64,000 nucleotides of DNA from Liquidambar formosana (Eukaryota; Streptophyta; Magnoliopsida; Saxifragales; Altingiaceae), in assembly GCA_039720395.1 (NCBI GenBank), contig CM077826.1, forward strand, positions 39,560,587-39,624,586, read 5' to 3'. The notes under the pieces were generated by a model. The model saw only the letters and a list, made by a program, of their open reading frames with translations. It had not been told where the DNA came from and made no database searches. The position numbers and the translations under genes were made by a program. Each line of letters begins with the position of its first letter. Position 1 is the stretch's first letter. This document shows, piece by piece, positions 23,375-35,035 of this stretch.

Positions 23375-24228
23375 AATAGCATTTTGAAAATTAATAAATA
23401 CCATAAAGATTGGGACATTTAAAATCATATTAAATAGTTATTTAAAGATAAAGGTTCATATTGCATCATGAATTAAGTTATACAAAAATTGTACATATAA
23501 CATGTAAAAAAAAGTTTGACCATAATTCTACTAATATACATAGTTTGATATAAAATGTATAAAAATAAACTAAACATGGTTGAAACTTATTTAAGGCATT
23601 CAAATAACAAACAAAAATAAGAATTAAGTCAAAAGGTTTAATAGAAGGTCGCATGAGGCGTATGCCTGATGTGCTAAGGCGTAAAAAGCACACCTTTGAC
23701 TATGCCTTGGCTGGTGAGGCGTATGCCTAATGAGAGCCTTGCTTAATTTTTTAAGCTTCAATGTGTTTTTGAATAGCTTTGCCCCATGGTGAGCCTTAAA
23801 AGAGCTTTTTAAAACAATGATCATGAGGCTGGCTGGCGTGTTGGACCAAAGAGGATAATACCTCGATGTGGGGCTCGGCCGCGTCTAACAATGGTATGAG
23901 ATTCATGCCGGTGCCAAGGTAGGGATATTAGTGTCCTACATCAATTACAGACGATGCCTAAAATGGGCTTATAAGACAACGCTGCACCCTCTTAGCGAGG
24001 CGCCTTTTGGGTTTAGGGCCTAGAAGGATAAATCTGTGAGCCAACTGGAGGTGGGGATGTTAGTTTCCTACATTGCTTGCAGACGATGCCTAAGATGGGC
24101 TTATAAGACGACGTTGGACACCCTCTTAGCGAGGCGCCTTTTGGGCTTAGGGCCTAAAAGGATAAATCCGTGAGGCCGGCTAGTGTGCTGGGCCAAAGCG
24201 GACAATAATTGAGGTGGGGGCTACTAGT
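23110..24228 (+). mobile_element. TRIM-like element with three LTR pieces
   Basis: Three partial copies of an LTR: the first (about 23185-23238 plus 23820-23889) ends GCGTCTAACA and is followed by ATGGTATGAGATTCATGCC, a degraded tRNA-Met primer-binding site (usually TGGTATCAGAGC). The second (about 23929-24058) and third (24059-24222) share GACGATGCCTAA, ATGGGCTTATAAGAC and GAGGCGCCTTTTGGG. There is no coding capacity, as in TRIM elements. A hAT MITE sits in the first LTR. The insertion coincides with loss of part of gypsy pol. Confidence 0.65.
23239..23819. mobile_element. hAT MITE in the TRIM LTR
   Basis: Termini CAATGTTTTTAAAGG and the complement of CATTGTTTTAAAAAGC; flanks CTCGTGAG and ATCATGAG (6 of 8 match) fit a decayed 8-bp TSD. 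GAGGCGTAAGCCTC / GGCTTATGCC words and a (GA)n tract (23329-23371) lie inside. The other LTR copies (GGATAAATCCGTGAGGCC) show the uninterrupted site. Confidence 0.75.
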
Positions 24229-24601
24229 GCCACACATGTCAATTGGCAAAGCAGAAGAAGCATAATACGGGTCTCCCCACTATGCTACCAATGCCCATGG
24301 GAAGATGTAAGTATTGATTTTGTGCTAGGTTTTCCACGTACCTTTAAGAAACATGATTATACTCTTGTGGTCGTGGACCGTTTCTATAAAATGATTCACT
24401 TCATTCCTTGTTTCAAAATTTTTGATGTTATCTATGTAGCAAAGCTATTCTTCAATGAGATTGTCAAATTGTATTGTCTTCCTAAAACTATCGTGTTTGG
24501 TAGGGATGTCAAGTTCATGAGCTACTTTTGCAAAACCCTTTGGCACCTATTAGGTACAAAATTATAATTCTCCACCGCCTATTATCCCCAAACTAGTGGT
24601 C
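24229..24601 (+). pseudogene. Ty3/gypsy integrase core, P1 right arm (first part)
   Basis: Starts [11 protein letters not shown] (end of the zinc finger), then [20 protein letters not shown] with the first catalytic Asp, and [21 protein letters not shown] with the second. One stop after GTKL. The frame runs into YYPQTSG and is cut by a TRIM at TGGTC (24597-24601). Confidence 0.88.
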
Positions 24602-25392
24602 TGTGAAGTCTCCAACTTAAAAGCCTAAGCTTATAAGTAGAGGGCCTAAACAGATATATGAAGTTATGTTAGTGTTTATAATTAACCAATGTGGGATGTG
24701 GTATATTTCCAACACTCTCCCTCATGTGCAGGCCTAACAAGATTTAAATAACCTATCACATGGACAATAAAGAAGGCTCACAAGTGAAACGGCCTAGGAA
24801 TGACATTTTGATACCATGTGAAGTTTCCAACTTAAATGCCTAAGTTTATAAGTGGAGGGTCCAAACAGGTATATGAAGCTATGTCAAGATTTATAATGAA
24901 CCAATGTGGGATGTGGTATGTTTTCCAATACTCCCCCTCACTTGCAGGCCTAACAAGATAGAAACGGGTTTATCACGTGGACAACAAACACGGGCTCACA
25001 AATAAACGGCCCAAGAATGATATGCTCTAATACCTAAGTTTCCAACTTAAAAGCCTAATCATATTAGGTGGAGGGCCCAAACAGGTATATTAAGTCATAT
25101 CAACTTTTTATATTTAAACGATGTGGGATGTGGTATGCTTTTAGGTTGGAAACTTAACATGGTATTAGAGCATGTTGTTCTTAGGCCATTTCATTCATTT
25201 GTGAGCTTGTTATTGTTGTTGTTGTTGGGTCTATTTCGTTCATGAGCCCATTGTTGTCATCCTACACGTGAGGGGGAGTGTTGGGAAGTCCCACATCCCA
25301 CATTGTTTAAATATAAAAAGTTGATATGACTTAATATACTTGTTTGGGCTCTCCACCTAATAAGCTTAGGCTTGTAAGTTGGAAACTTCACA
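24602..25392. mobile_element. Palindromic TRIM composite with one 5-bp TSD
   Basis: Perfect TSD TGGTC lies on both sides (24597-24601 and 25393-25397). On the minus strand there are three LTRs (near 24602, 24819 and 25031) alternating with two short internal regions. Then comes an inverted half: LTR end, TGGTATTAGAGCATG (primer-binding site like TGGTATCAGAGC), a 117-bp internal region, polypurine GAGGGGGAG and the final LTR TGTTGGGAAGTCCC...CTTCACA (25280-25392). The outer ends are therefore inverted copies of each other. No coding capacity. Confidence 0.85.
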
Positions 25393-26120
25393 TGGTCAAA
25401 TTGAAATTGTCAATAGGAGTATGGGAAACCTTTTAAGGAGTTTGGTAGGTGAAAACAATAGGAATTGGGATTCCATTATACCCCCAATCCAATTTTCATA
25501 CCATAGCTCAATCAATAGGTCTACCAAACCAATGGTTAAATTGAAGTTGTCAATTGGAGTCTAGGCAACATTTTATGTAGTTTGGTAGGTGAAAACAATA
25601 GGAATTGGGATTCCATTATGCTCCATTGCTCCCAGCCTAATTTGCATACAACAACTCAATTAATAGGTCTATAGGCATGAGTCTATTTGAGGTTGTGCAT
25701 GGTTACAAACCTAAGAAACCCTTAGATCTCTTCCCTATGTCTTCTCATGTTAGGATCTCGGAGTCAGCTAAGGCGTTTGCTCGTCATGTTCATGATTTGC
25801 ATCATGAAATTAGCAAGTAAATTCAAGTAAGCAATGAAAAATATCAAATACAAGCTAACTTTCATTGGCACCATATGGAATTTAACATTAGAGACTATGT
25901 GATTCAAGTTAGACCTAAACGGTTTCCTTCTAGAGCTATTTGGAAGTTGCAAGCTCGTAGTGCTAGCCATTCAAAGTGCTCGCACAGGTTGGGCCAAATG
26001 TATATGTTATTGACCTACCATCTGACTATGGGATTAGCTCTACTTTTAATAGAGGACCTTATTGCTTATAAGGGTCCCACATTTATCCCCGATGAGCCTT
26101 TTGTCGACTCTCCCTAGCAA
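25393..26120 (+). pseudogene. Ty3/gypsy integrase, P1 right arm (second part)
   Basis: Resumes with GQIEIVNRSMGNLLRSLVGE, containing the third catalytic residue (Glu of IEIVN). A direct duplication follows (25394-25532 and 25533-25690 share GTTTGGTAGGTGAAAACAAT). The tail reads MEFNIRDYVI, KLQARSA, then EDLIAYKGPTFIPDEPFVDS. Stops are present. It ends in CCTTAATTTTCCACACGTAC and joins a U5-like piece (AGCTTTAATCTGTGTAATAA, GTGCATGTTCTACATC) up to about 26225, mirroring 16000-16140. Confidence 0.85.
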
Positions 26121-26255
26121 CCAAATACTGCACTTATCCTTGATCTACCACCCCTTAATTTTCCACACGTACAAAAAGATACTTAGCTTTAATCTGTGTA
26201 ATAAACGTGCATGTTCTACATCAGACAGATTACACAACGCTTATGCTCACATGAA

Positions 26256-26333
26256 AATATTGCTAATAGGATGTCATCCACTAGTAATGGCAATAATTGC
26301 CTTATTGGTGGATGACATCCTGTTAACAATATT
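26256..26333. ncRNA. Strong 78-nt hairpin
   Basis: Left arm AATATTGCTAATAGGATGTC and onward pairs with a right arm that ends GGATGACATCC...CAATATT. About 36 positions per arm pair with few mismatches and a very short loop. It could be a precursor-like fold-back or the remains of a tiny MITE. Nothing shows that it is transcribed. Confidence 0.45.
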
Positions 26334-26609
26334 ACCACTAATGCAACTAAAGAGTTGATTAATGTTTGTTCTAAATCTTGTTAATTTGGAAGTGTAAAGG
26401 ATGCATTCCCTTATTACTTAACTAGCCACTTGGGGATACACTTGCATATAAATTTAAACTGAAAATTTATTGCTGAAATTTCTGCTACTAGAGATATTTG
26501 CTGCTGAATCTTTTCCACTGCTGCTGAACCTTTGGCTATCGATTTTCCCGTTTTGCATATCCGATATTTCTCCTAGTAAGATTTATTTTCAGCAAAAATG
26601 AGAGCTTCA

Positions 26610-26829
26610 TCCATCCTTGGGTAGCCCAGTTGGTAAGGGCAAACTTGTGATTGTGTGGGTAGGCGCACAGTCTCAGGTTTGATTCCCTGCTAGGACAACC
26701 CAAGACTTAAGTGGGGGGGCCATGGCGGTGGGTTGCTGCGCTAGTCTCCCTGGGGATTTAGGTTCCATGGGTGGGTCCAAAGGCCCTACTATGGGATTGT
26801 TCCACCGTTATCCAAAAAAAAAATAAAAG
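26610..26829 (+). mobile_element. tRNA-derived SINE
   Basis: TSD GAGAGCTTCA (26600-26609 and 26830-26839) frames a 220-bp element with an A box (TAGCCCAGTTGGTAAGGGC), a B box (GGTTTGATTCC) at the usual spacing, a non-tRNA body with GGGGGGGCCATGGCGGTGGG, and an A-rich tail. All SINE hallmarks are present. Confidence 0.92.
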
Positions 26830-26839
26830 GAGAGCTTCA

Positions 26840-27637
26840 GCACCATTTGCTTTGTCTCTTTTCCTGCTGCTGTATTTTTGTTTTTAAAAAAAAAATAATA
26901 ATTTTTTTTTTAATTTTTTATGTGGCTGTATATTTGTTGCTGGATTTCTTTCTAGTGCATCTTTCTTTTCTGAGTTGCTGCTGTATTTTTTTTTTTTTTT
27001 TTATTATAATTTTCTGAGCTGTATTTGTTGTCTTGCTTGCTCTGTTTTGCTCTCTGTTGTCAAAATTTGCTTCTTTGGCTCAAAGACAGGGCGTAGATTT
27101 TCCTTTATCTCTTCTTTAAAATGATCAACACTTCATCACTTCAGCACTTCTTGTCTCTATAATTTTTCTTTGTTCACCAAAGGGCTCTACTCTTTTCTTC
27201 TTCTGAAAAACCTTTTCTTTTAAAAGATGAAAATCAGATCTAGAGATGCGGATATAACCATTGGGCTATAATAGTTATTGAAGCTTTTGACTTGCCTATT
27301 TCCTTTTTTTCTTTTTTTCTTTTTATTTTATTATTATTATTATTTTTTTTGGATATAACCTGAAGCACAATTAGGTTTTAAAAAAATATAAATGCCAATT
27401 AGGTTTTAAATCTGATGTACAATTAGGTTTTTAAAAAATATAAATGCCAAGAAGGCGCTGCCAGCTTGGAAGCCCAGATACCTACCACATGAGCTGCTAA
27501 GTCTTAAAAAAAAACAGAAAAAAAAAAAAAAATCAGCACAGCTGCAAGCTTGGAAGCTAAGATGTTTCTTTTTTGGAGCATGATATGGGTAGTTGTTTAT
27601 TTATTTCATTTAAATAGGTTCAGCTGCATGGAAAAGA
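26840..27637. other. T-rich spacer without a gene
   Basis: Low-complexity T/TC-rich sequence with several GCTGCTGTAT words. A short tandem repeat at 27371-27450 has two copies of an ATTAGGTTTTAAAAA/AATATAAATGCCAA unit. I see no gene, TIR or LTR. Confidence 0.6.
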
Positions 27638-27639
27638 AA

Positions 27640-28500
27640 ATCAAACCCAGTGATTTGTAGTTTCATCATTAAAAGCAATAGAACTCGGTGACTAAGGGCA
27701 TCTGCCGCCTTGCTTTCGACTCCAGATCAATATTCAGCATGAAGGTATAAGCTTGTAAAAATTCAATTCAGTGATGATGTCTAAGGTTCAACTTATTCTG
27801 GGAATTAATATACCTCAAGGCTTTCATGATTGGAGTGAAGGATGAATTCTTTGGGCAGCAGAAAATAGCGCTAGTGGTTTAATGTTTGCATTACAACATA
27901 AAACCCCTTGTCGTAGGTTGAGTACCTTTGTTTGCCTCGTTTAGTTTCTCACCAAATTAGGTGACTGAATTTGGTTCTTGACTAAGTACTCCTCCTATGC
28001 CTATCCTAGACGAATCACACTCAACCTCAAATAGCTTCCAAAAGTCGAGGAGGCACATAACTAGGCTTCAGTCATACTCATCTTAATCTCTACAAAGGCT
28101 TTAGCTGTAGCATTTGTCCACTTAAATTCCCCATTTTTTAAGCAATCAATGATTGGGGCCATTATAGCACTAAACCCTTTAATGAATCGATGGTAAAAAG
28201 GAGCTAGCCCATGGAAGCTGTAAATCTCATTGATGTTTTTGGGATTAGACCATTCTACTATCTCTTTAATCTTCTGTGAAGCAGCAGATACTCCTTCAGA
28301 TGAAACTATAAACCCTAAGAAAATGACACTATCAATGAAAAATGAACACTTCTTAAGGTTAGCATACAGACTTGCTTCTCGGAAAGCACTACAAATGTGT
28401 AAGATGGTCCAAATGTTGCTTCTTAGATTTGTTGTAGAGGAGGATGTCATCAAAGTACATAACTAAAAATTTACCCATGAAAGGTTTAAATACTTGTGTC
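27640..28500 (-). pseudogene. Ty3/gypsy RT-RNase H, P2 left arm
   Basis: On the minus strand: TQVFKPFMGKFLVMYFDD at the OSCA junction (about 28490), then an open run of 130 codons (28453-28061) with FREASLYANLKKCSFFIDS, VIFLGFIVSSEGV, WSNPKNINEIYSFHGL and NATAKAFVEIKMSM, the RT palm-to-thumb and connection. RNase H follows with ECDSSRIGIGGVL, close to consensus [13 protein letters not shown], then decays and ends at about 27640. Better preserved than P1. Confidence 0.88.
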
Positions 28501-28504
28501 ATTA

Positions 28505-29688
28505 TATTATTCTCGGTGATCCTAATTGCATTTGTTTAGTCTCTTGCTAACTTTGAAGTGATTGAAAGCTTTTCATTTATGAAGCCACCCGTGGAAATGA
28601 AAGTTGTCAAGTCTTCCGTTCATGGTTTTCTTCGAGTAATTGTGTTGAAGATATTCTTAGCTCTTCTTCCGAAAATTCTAATGACGATGTCGAAAATAGA
28701 AGGCTTCTCATCATTCTCATCTTTAGAAAGGAGATCCACTAGGAAGTTTCATTAGTTCATGCTTGTCATCGTCATTCCTGGGATCATTAATGTTGCAGTA
28801 GACGCATTGCAACAGCTGCATAATTTCGTTAATTGGTCCCAACAGAGATTTCTCACTTTTTTGGCATGTCCATAATAAAGAATGCAACTTTCTTTATTAC
28901 TTACATAATAGTTGATGGTTAGTCCAGAATTGCTGTAGAGATCCTAAGATTGGATCCATTGGTTATGTTCAATCTAAATGATGCATTTCTAGTTTTGCTA
29001 GACCAACATGAGGAGTAGGCACTAGATCCTGGTTGCTTGGACTTTTCTATTTGAATCTTGGATACAATTTTATTTCTAATAGGACTTGTGTATTCGGTGG
29101 TCACGCTCGTTCTTCTTCCTTTCATTGTGGTCTTCTTTGCTTTTGCATATGTGGTTTTCCATCATTAGATTATCAATGAGTATAACCAAAAATATGAGTA
29201 GAGCATCATTCTGGCTAGATGTGCATCGGCGTTTGATTATCACTTTGATAGTATCCTAACTTTTACTAATGGACTCGTTGAGTATGAAATAGGCTGAGAA
29301 GGCAACACCATTGCTTATTGTACTTCTCATCGTGACTATTTGGTTCCATAAATTCTGCACAAGGTGTTTTTGAATTAACATTTGTGAAATTCCTTCCCAT
29401 CGATGCAAATATGAAGGATACATTGGAAAGGGAGATTGGACCAAACCTAGACTTAACAAACTATCTTCAGCATGCTTACGTACACCCTGTTTTGAAGAAT
29501 GGCAAGTTGGAGGGATTGATTGCCATCAACGACGAAGAGAATGAACCACCTTTTCCAACCAAAATGGATTTTCATATAGTAGTGAAGAGAGCTCCAATGA
29601 CAGTTCACCTACATCCAATTTTCAAGAGTAGCGAGTTAAAGAAACGAGCTACCATCGACGAGGAAGAGAAGAGTCCTCTTCTTTTTCA
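28505..29688 (+). pseudogene. OSCA/CSC1-like fragment, P2 left arm (longest)
   Basis: Runs from ILIAFV-type sequence through LPKILMTMSKIEGF, SSLERRS, a frameshifted GWAG helix, LLPFIVVFFAFAY (near 29110) and IINEYNQKYE, to the cytoplasmic tail in one 139-codon open frame (29384-29803): MKDTLEREIGPNLDLTNYLQ, AYVHPVLKNGKLEG and IDEEEK. The tail is typical of CSC1-like proteins (usually KDTLER..EPNLNL, AYVHPVF). No introns interrupt the series although the host gene family is multi-exonic, so a cDNA source is likely. Upstream stops make it non-functional. Past 29689 the frame re-enters the mirrored arm, so the last third of that open frame is antisense to the channel. Confidence 0.88.
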
Positions 29689-29896
29689 TTTCAAAGGAAG
29701 TGAACTTTTCTTTTCCTCGTCGATGGTAGCTAGTCTCAAACTCGCTGCTCTTGAAAATTGGATATGCATGAACTGTCATTGGAGCCCTCTTCACTACTAT
29801 TAAGAAAATTATTTTGGTTAGAAAAAGTGGTCACTTTCTTCCTCATTGATGGCAGCTAGTCCCTCTAACTTGCCACTCGTCAAAACTAGGCGTACC
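29689..29896 (-). pseudogene. OSCA/CSC1-like fragment, P2 right arm (distal piece)
   Basis: Reverse complement of 29482-29688 with scattered changes. It encodes on the minus strand the tail after the HP of YVHP. The hAT at 29897 separates it from the rest of the arm, which resumes at 35520. Confidence 0.82.
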
Positions 29897-31543
29897 CATA
29901 GACCTTAATATCATTGATATTGATGATATATCGTCGTATCGACACCTAACGATACGATATCTCCTTGCGATAAAAGAAAATTTAAGAAAATAGCAAAATG
30001 TCGACGATATATCGTCGATATCGATAAATATGGAATATAACGTGAGTTATCTCTGATTAATGCAAGATATCGACGATAAGTTGGAGATATAGCGACGATA
30101 TATCATCGATATATTGTGGAATATCGACACAGAGAATCTTTTTTTGTTGTTTTTGGCTTAGTGCTCTACTGCTGGTTGAATTTTTTGCCAAAGTGCAGTC
30201 CTTCCCACTCCAAACTGACAGTGGGAATCCTTTTTTGTCACTCACAGTTTTCCACTCCTTCACGTGAATGGAAATTATGAAAGCAATGAAAGAAATAAGT
30301 GGCTATTTTTTTCTTTTGCTGCTGAATGGTTAATGGTTCATTGCTGCATAATTTTGAAAATTATTGTCCTTCACAGCCTTCACTCAATCACTCATTCACT
30401 CCCTCTTCACGTGAAAATGTGAAAGAACCCTCCCACCAGCCCTTTGTAGCATACCTTTTTTTTTTTCAAAATAATTGTCCTTCACTCACAACTTCACTCC
30501 TTCACGTGAAAGATGAGTTGCTGCCTGCTGGAATATCCTTGGCAGTGCTAGTGCTCCATTATACAAACCAGTCTACTTCTTTGAATTCTTTCTCATTTCC
30601 TACTTCCGAAGTTCCGGTCATCACTTTATTCCCACTATAAGTGAAGTGAAGTTGTGATTTCTAAACAAAGAAGGAGCAAAGAAAGAGTTGAGAAAAATCA
30701 AAAGAAGCTAAGAAGATCAAAAGAAACTAAGAAGAAAGCAAATAGTAGACTAACTAACAGGCAACATCAAACAGCAATGGATTAAACCATTAATTGAAGA
30801 CTTGAAGGTTATATAATTTATATTATGTTAATTACTTAATTTATACAATTGTACACTTCTAAGAAATGTGTCTAACGAACTTTGCTACTCTTTTTCATGG
30901 TAATCCAAATTCCAAAATTACATTTTTTTTCATTCTCTTTTTCATTTTGCTTTCTCATAGTAAGGCCTATCAATGACATAATTGTCCCATTTTCTATGCT
31001 GACAAGATGTGATTGGTCACAAATAGTTACTAAATATAGCATTCTACAAAAGAGTTAAATCAATGGAACCACAGCCTAATAGAAATAAAACAAAACAAAC
31101 ATGCATGTTAATCCTTGAAAGCTGTTTTCTGGCATGGTATTAGGGTTATGCATTAATTAAAACTAATCCTTAAAATCAATTAACTTAAGTACATAAAATA
31201 ACAAGAATGCCCCTCATAAATTACTACTTATGTGAATATGTGATTATGTCTTAAAGTTATAAATTTATAATCCCTTAGACAGTAATTCATAATTCATAAT
31301 TTTTTATTATTTCAATTATTATATAGTTAATTAGTTATATAATTATATAGTTATATACTTATATGTTTTACAAGTGTTCAAATTAATTTGTCTACGAAAT
31401 AATAATGGTTAGTAAGCTATTAGCTCGTCCAAATTAATTTATTCTTATACACTGATTATACAACTTATACTTAATTACTTATACACTTATATAGTTATAT
31501 ACAATTATGAGATTACATAATAGTTGTATACTTTTAGCAAAAG

Positions 31544-34140
31544 ATGGCAGGAGCGAAGAATGTTAATCCTGTATGGGAACATGGGAGTCATATAGAGGGT
31601 ACGGTAGGTGGTATCCAATGTAAGTATTGTCAGAAGACATGGAAGAGTGGTGGGACGACATGGCTTAAGTACTATTTATTGGGGTTAGATCCAAAAAATA
31701 ATAAAGCACCTTACAATAATGTGCCTCCAGAGGTGAAAGTTGAGATGTATCAATTTTTGTCGGGAAAAGCTACAGCAAAGGCAATGAGAGATTCAAATGT
31801 TAGACAAATTTTTTTTTGATAAGGTAGATGTTAGACAAATTTTAAGGGGTGGTCTATTGGAATCCCAATCAGATGATGCTGATGAAAATGATGATGAGGA
31901 CATCATGATGTACCCATCAAATTTGGATGCGCAGGAAAGAAGAAACTATAAGAAAGCCTGCCATGCTTCAAAGGCTAGTGAACGGGAAGAAGAGGAATGG
32001 AGAAAATTCTAATCAGATGCCGGTTTTGGAAGTTCTAGTGTTGGTGGCTCAAGTTCTGGTAGAAGTAAAAATAAAGGATCAACGCCTCTACTTAAATGTA
32101 GTCAAAGCGTTCGGGTGCCAGAAACTTATATCCCCCTATTCCTTCTTTGTATAGATCAGCACAAGCAAAGCAAAGGACTATTAAAGATGCTTTTAGTAAA
32201 TACAAGATAAATGAGGGTTTAGGTAGATTAGTTACAAAATTTTTTATACAGAGAATGTCCCGCTTGAGAAGGCCGCCTCCCATCCCTTCAAAAATATGAT
32301 TGCTGGAGCTCAGTCTTCTAAAACAGGCATTAATCCTCCTTCCCGTATGGAATTAGAACTAAATATCTTGATATGGAGGTAATTACTAATTTAATTCAAA
32401 ATATTAGTATTTATTCATTATTGGATTTTATTTATGACCTTTTAATTTTTTTTTATATGATTTTTCTTAAATTTTATTTCATCTCACAGGTGGAAGACAT
32501 GAATAAATACGTTGAACAGATAAAGCCAATGGGGAAGACATATAGCTACACCATTATGTGTGATGAATGGACAGGTCCAACAAAATTGTCCATCATCAAC
32601 TTTATGGTATATTGTAAAGGGAAGACAGTCTTCTTGAAGTCGGTGGATGTTTCGGACAAAATCAACGACCGTATATATATTTATGGTTTGATGAGAAGTG
32701 TTGTGCAATCAATTGGTAGTAAAAATGTTGTCTAGATAGTGATTGATAATGGCAGTAATTATAAGAAAGCAGGGCAGTTGTTAATGGAAAAGTATAATTT
32801 ATACTGGACACCCTGCGCTGCTCATTGCATCGACCTCATATTTGAGAGGATTGCTGATGAAAAAACTGTTAAAGAGGTGATCACTGATGGGAGGATGATC
32901 ACAAACTTTATATACAACCATAATTGGTTGTTGGTACAGATGAAAGGATTTTGTGGAGGAGACATTGTGCGACCGGGTGCCACTCGGTTTGCGACAAATT
33001 TTATTGCACTCGACAACCTATCAAAGAGAAAGGCTGGCTTGAAATCCCTGTTCACTTTTGATTAATGGAATGAACATCCACCGAGTAGAATGCAAATAGG
33101 TCGTCAGGTTGAATCATTGATTCTAAACCACTCTTTCTGGGCTAAGGTTGCAAAAATATGTGGTATTTATGAGCCTCTTTACCGACTTTTGCGCATTGTT
33201 GATAGTGAGGTATACCCGACCTTGGGTATAGTATATCAAGCATTCCAAGTGATGAAAAAGGCTCTCAAAACATCTAATTGGAATGTGACATGGGTTTTAA
33301 AAGTTATAAGGGAGTGTTGGGACAAATCAATCGATCATCTTTTATTGTCGGCAGGTATAATTTATACATTATAAATTTTTAAGTTAAATTCCTATATCTA
33401 AAATTATAGATAATAATTTATATATCTTATCTGTTATTTGTTAGTTTGTTATTTACACACTTGCACTACACAAAGTGAAACTAATTAAATTGTATTTGAC
33501 ATGAATGGTAGCATACTATCTAAACCCAAAGTATCAATACAATAATAACATTAGTCACAACCAAGAGTTGACTAATGCCGTGCTTGAGGTCTTCCAAAAG
33601 TTGGAACTAACCTCCGACAAGGGTGGAGAGATTGGAAATGAGGTAACACTGCAACAATAACGATCAAAGTTTATATTTTAATATTTATTCTATTTAATCA
33701 CTAATGAAAAGGTTGCACTTGTAGATTATAATGTTTTGAGAAGTGAGGGGTAGATTTGGGGAGAAACTCGCAATTGCATCAAGAGAAAACATGATAACTG
33801 GTGCGTATAGAACTATATAGACTACTAACAAATTTGTTAACTTATAAATTTTAAAGTTGTAAATATAAAATTAATAGTATTATTTTATTATAGGCAGCTG
33901 ACTGGTGGGATATGTATAGGGTTTCTGCTCCAACATTAAGGGCATTGGCAATGAAGATATTGTCACAAACATGTTCCTCTTCAGTTTGTGAAAGGAACTG
34001 GAACACGTTTTCCTTAATACATATAAAGCAGCGCAATCGACTAGCATACGAAAGGCTTGAAAGCTAGTCTTTTATTATTACAACATGGCTGAGGGTCAGA
34101 GACATGGAAGCTAAGAGGGAGAGGGACAATGCAGCAGAGT
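31544..34140 (+). pseudogene. hAT transposase (BED finger, DUF659, dimerisation)
   Basis: ATG at 31544 opens a BED-type zinc finger (CKYCQKTWKSGGTTWLKYYL); the usual His after LK is Tyr, so metal binding is probably lost. A frameshift near 31800 leads to the acidic linker (SDDADENDDEDIM). After an intron (32379-32489) the DUF659/catalytic part reads IMCDEWTGPTKLSIINF, then after a stop near 32733 IDNGSNYKKAGQLLMEKYNL and PCAAHCIDL, and GATRFATNFIALDNL. Further introns fit 33355-33511, 33643-33711 and 33801-33893. The hAT C-terminal dimer reads ILSQTCSSSVCERNWNTF and RNRLAYERLES, then a stop. Its job was to bind the TIRs and cut and paste the element. At least two stops and one frameshift make it inactive. 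Confidence 0.9.
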
Positions 34141-34225
34141 TAGAGCTCTAAATCTGCTTAATATATCAGTTGAAATAGGAGAGGAGAATGAGAATTCTCT
34201 TTACGAGTGGATTAGGCCCTCACAT

Positions 34226-35035
34226 ATGGATGGGCCAGATGGTGAACCTAATCCAAAGATAGCAGAAGAAGCTCAAAACCTAAGGATTGATGTCCAAAGA
34301 GTTATAGTTGATGAGGTTTTATCAAGCGAGGATGCAATGAGAACAGATTCGGTGCATTCTAAGTCTTTTGACTCTTCTAACACTGATACTGGAGGTGGGG
34401 ATGGTGATGGAAATGATGATGGGGGTAATGATGGAGGAGGGGGTGGAAATTATGGAGCTGGAGATGGTCCGAGGCCATTATTGAGTCTTTTTACTTGTGA
34501 AGCAGATTTCATACATGTGACACAGGATGAGGACCATGGCTCTAGGAGAGCAGGGCTAGGTATTGGGGCAATAGGCAAATATTATTCGAGGAAAAAACGG
34601 GGACAAAACACAAGCAGCCAACAAGATATAAATTCTCTTTCCTCAAACTTTGAGTTTATGAGTATGGGATCAAAGCAAAGTCATTTTGGGTATGGAATAG
34701 ACTCAAGCCAAGATACCTATCACTATCACAACCCATATGAGATGGCCCAATATAACACCGATCCCTTAGGGGGATATATTCATCGCCAACAATATCCATT
34801 AAATCAACCTCCTATTTATATGCCAAATCCATATTCAATGTATTCATCAGTTCCACCAGATACAAATATAATCCCAAGATTTTCGACATCACCAAATTGG
34901 GTGTCAAATGAAGTACCTCCTGAGACTGGTCGACCAGGTTTACTGCTACTTGGAATCCTACAGCATAGTTCTACTAAAGAATATGACCGTCATTTACAGA
35001 ATTTCCTATTGAATTATGCTAATTTTATGACGTAG
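34226..35035 (+). pseudogene. C-terminal tail of the hAT transposase (open frame)
   Basis: An open frame of 269 codons follows the dimerisation domain by about 100 bp. It begins MDGPDGEPNPKIAEEAQNLR, has a Gly/Asp-rich run (DGNDDGGNDGGGGGN, about residues 55-80) and a Tyr/Pro/Gln-rich end (PPIYMPNPYSMYSS). No known domain. Such low-complexity tails are common after hATC in plant BED transposases, and stops between 34060 and 34225 separate it from the core. So I read it as the same gene's tail, not an independent one. Confidence 0.65.

Larger units (their letters stand above)
16150..26225. repeat. Palindrome P1: gypsy pol/OSCA chimera, head to head
   Basis: The left arm (18924 back to 16150) and the right arm (18951 to 26225) are inverted copies: OSCA fragment, RT, RNase H, integrase, U5. 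The axis is at about 18937 (ATTGTACTTCCC / GGGAAGTACAAT with 26 nt between). The left arm is about 2.8 kb. The right arm is about 7.3 kb because of a 2.75-kb LTR nest, two TRIM insertions with a MITE, and a small tandem duplication. Removing them gives about 2.5 kb, matching the left arm less part of RNase H/integrase. Confidence 0.85.

Noticed and set aside
26610..26700. A true tRNA gene
   Set aside because: A and B boxes are present, but there is no cloverleaf, and TSDs plus an A tail show a SINE.
34226..35035. Independent captured gene inside the hAT
   Set aside because: It follows the dimerisation domain in the same orientation with the low-complexity composition usual for the tail of BED transposases.
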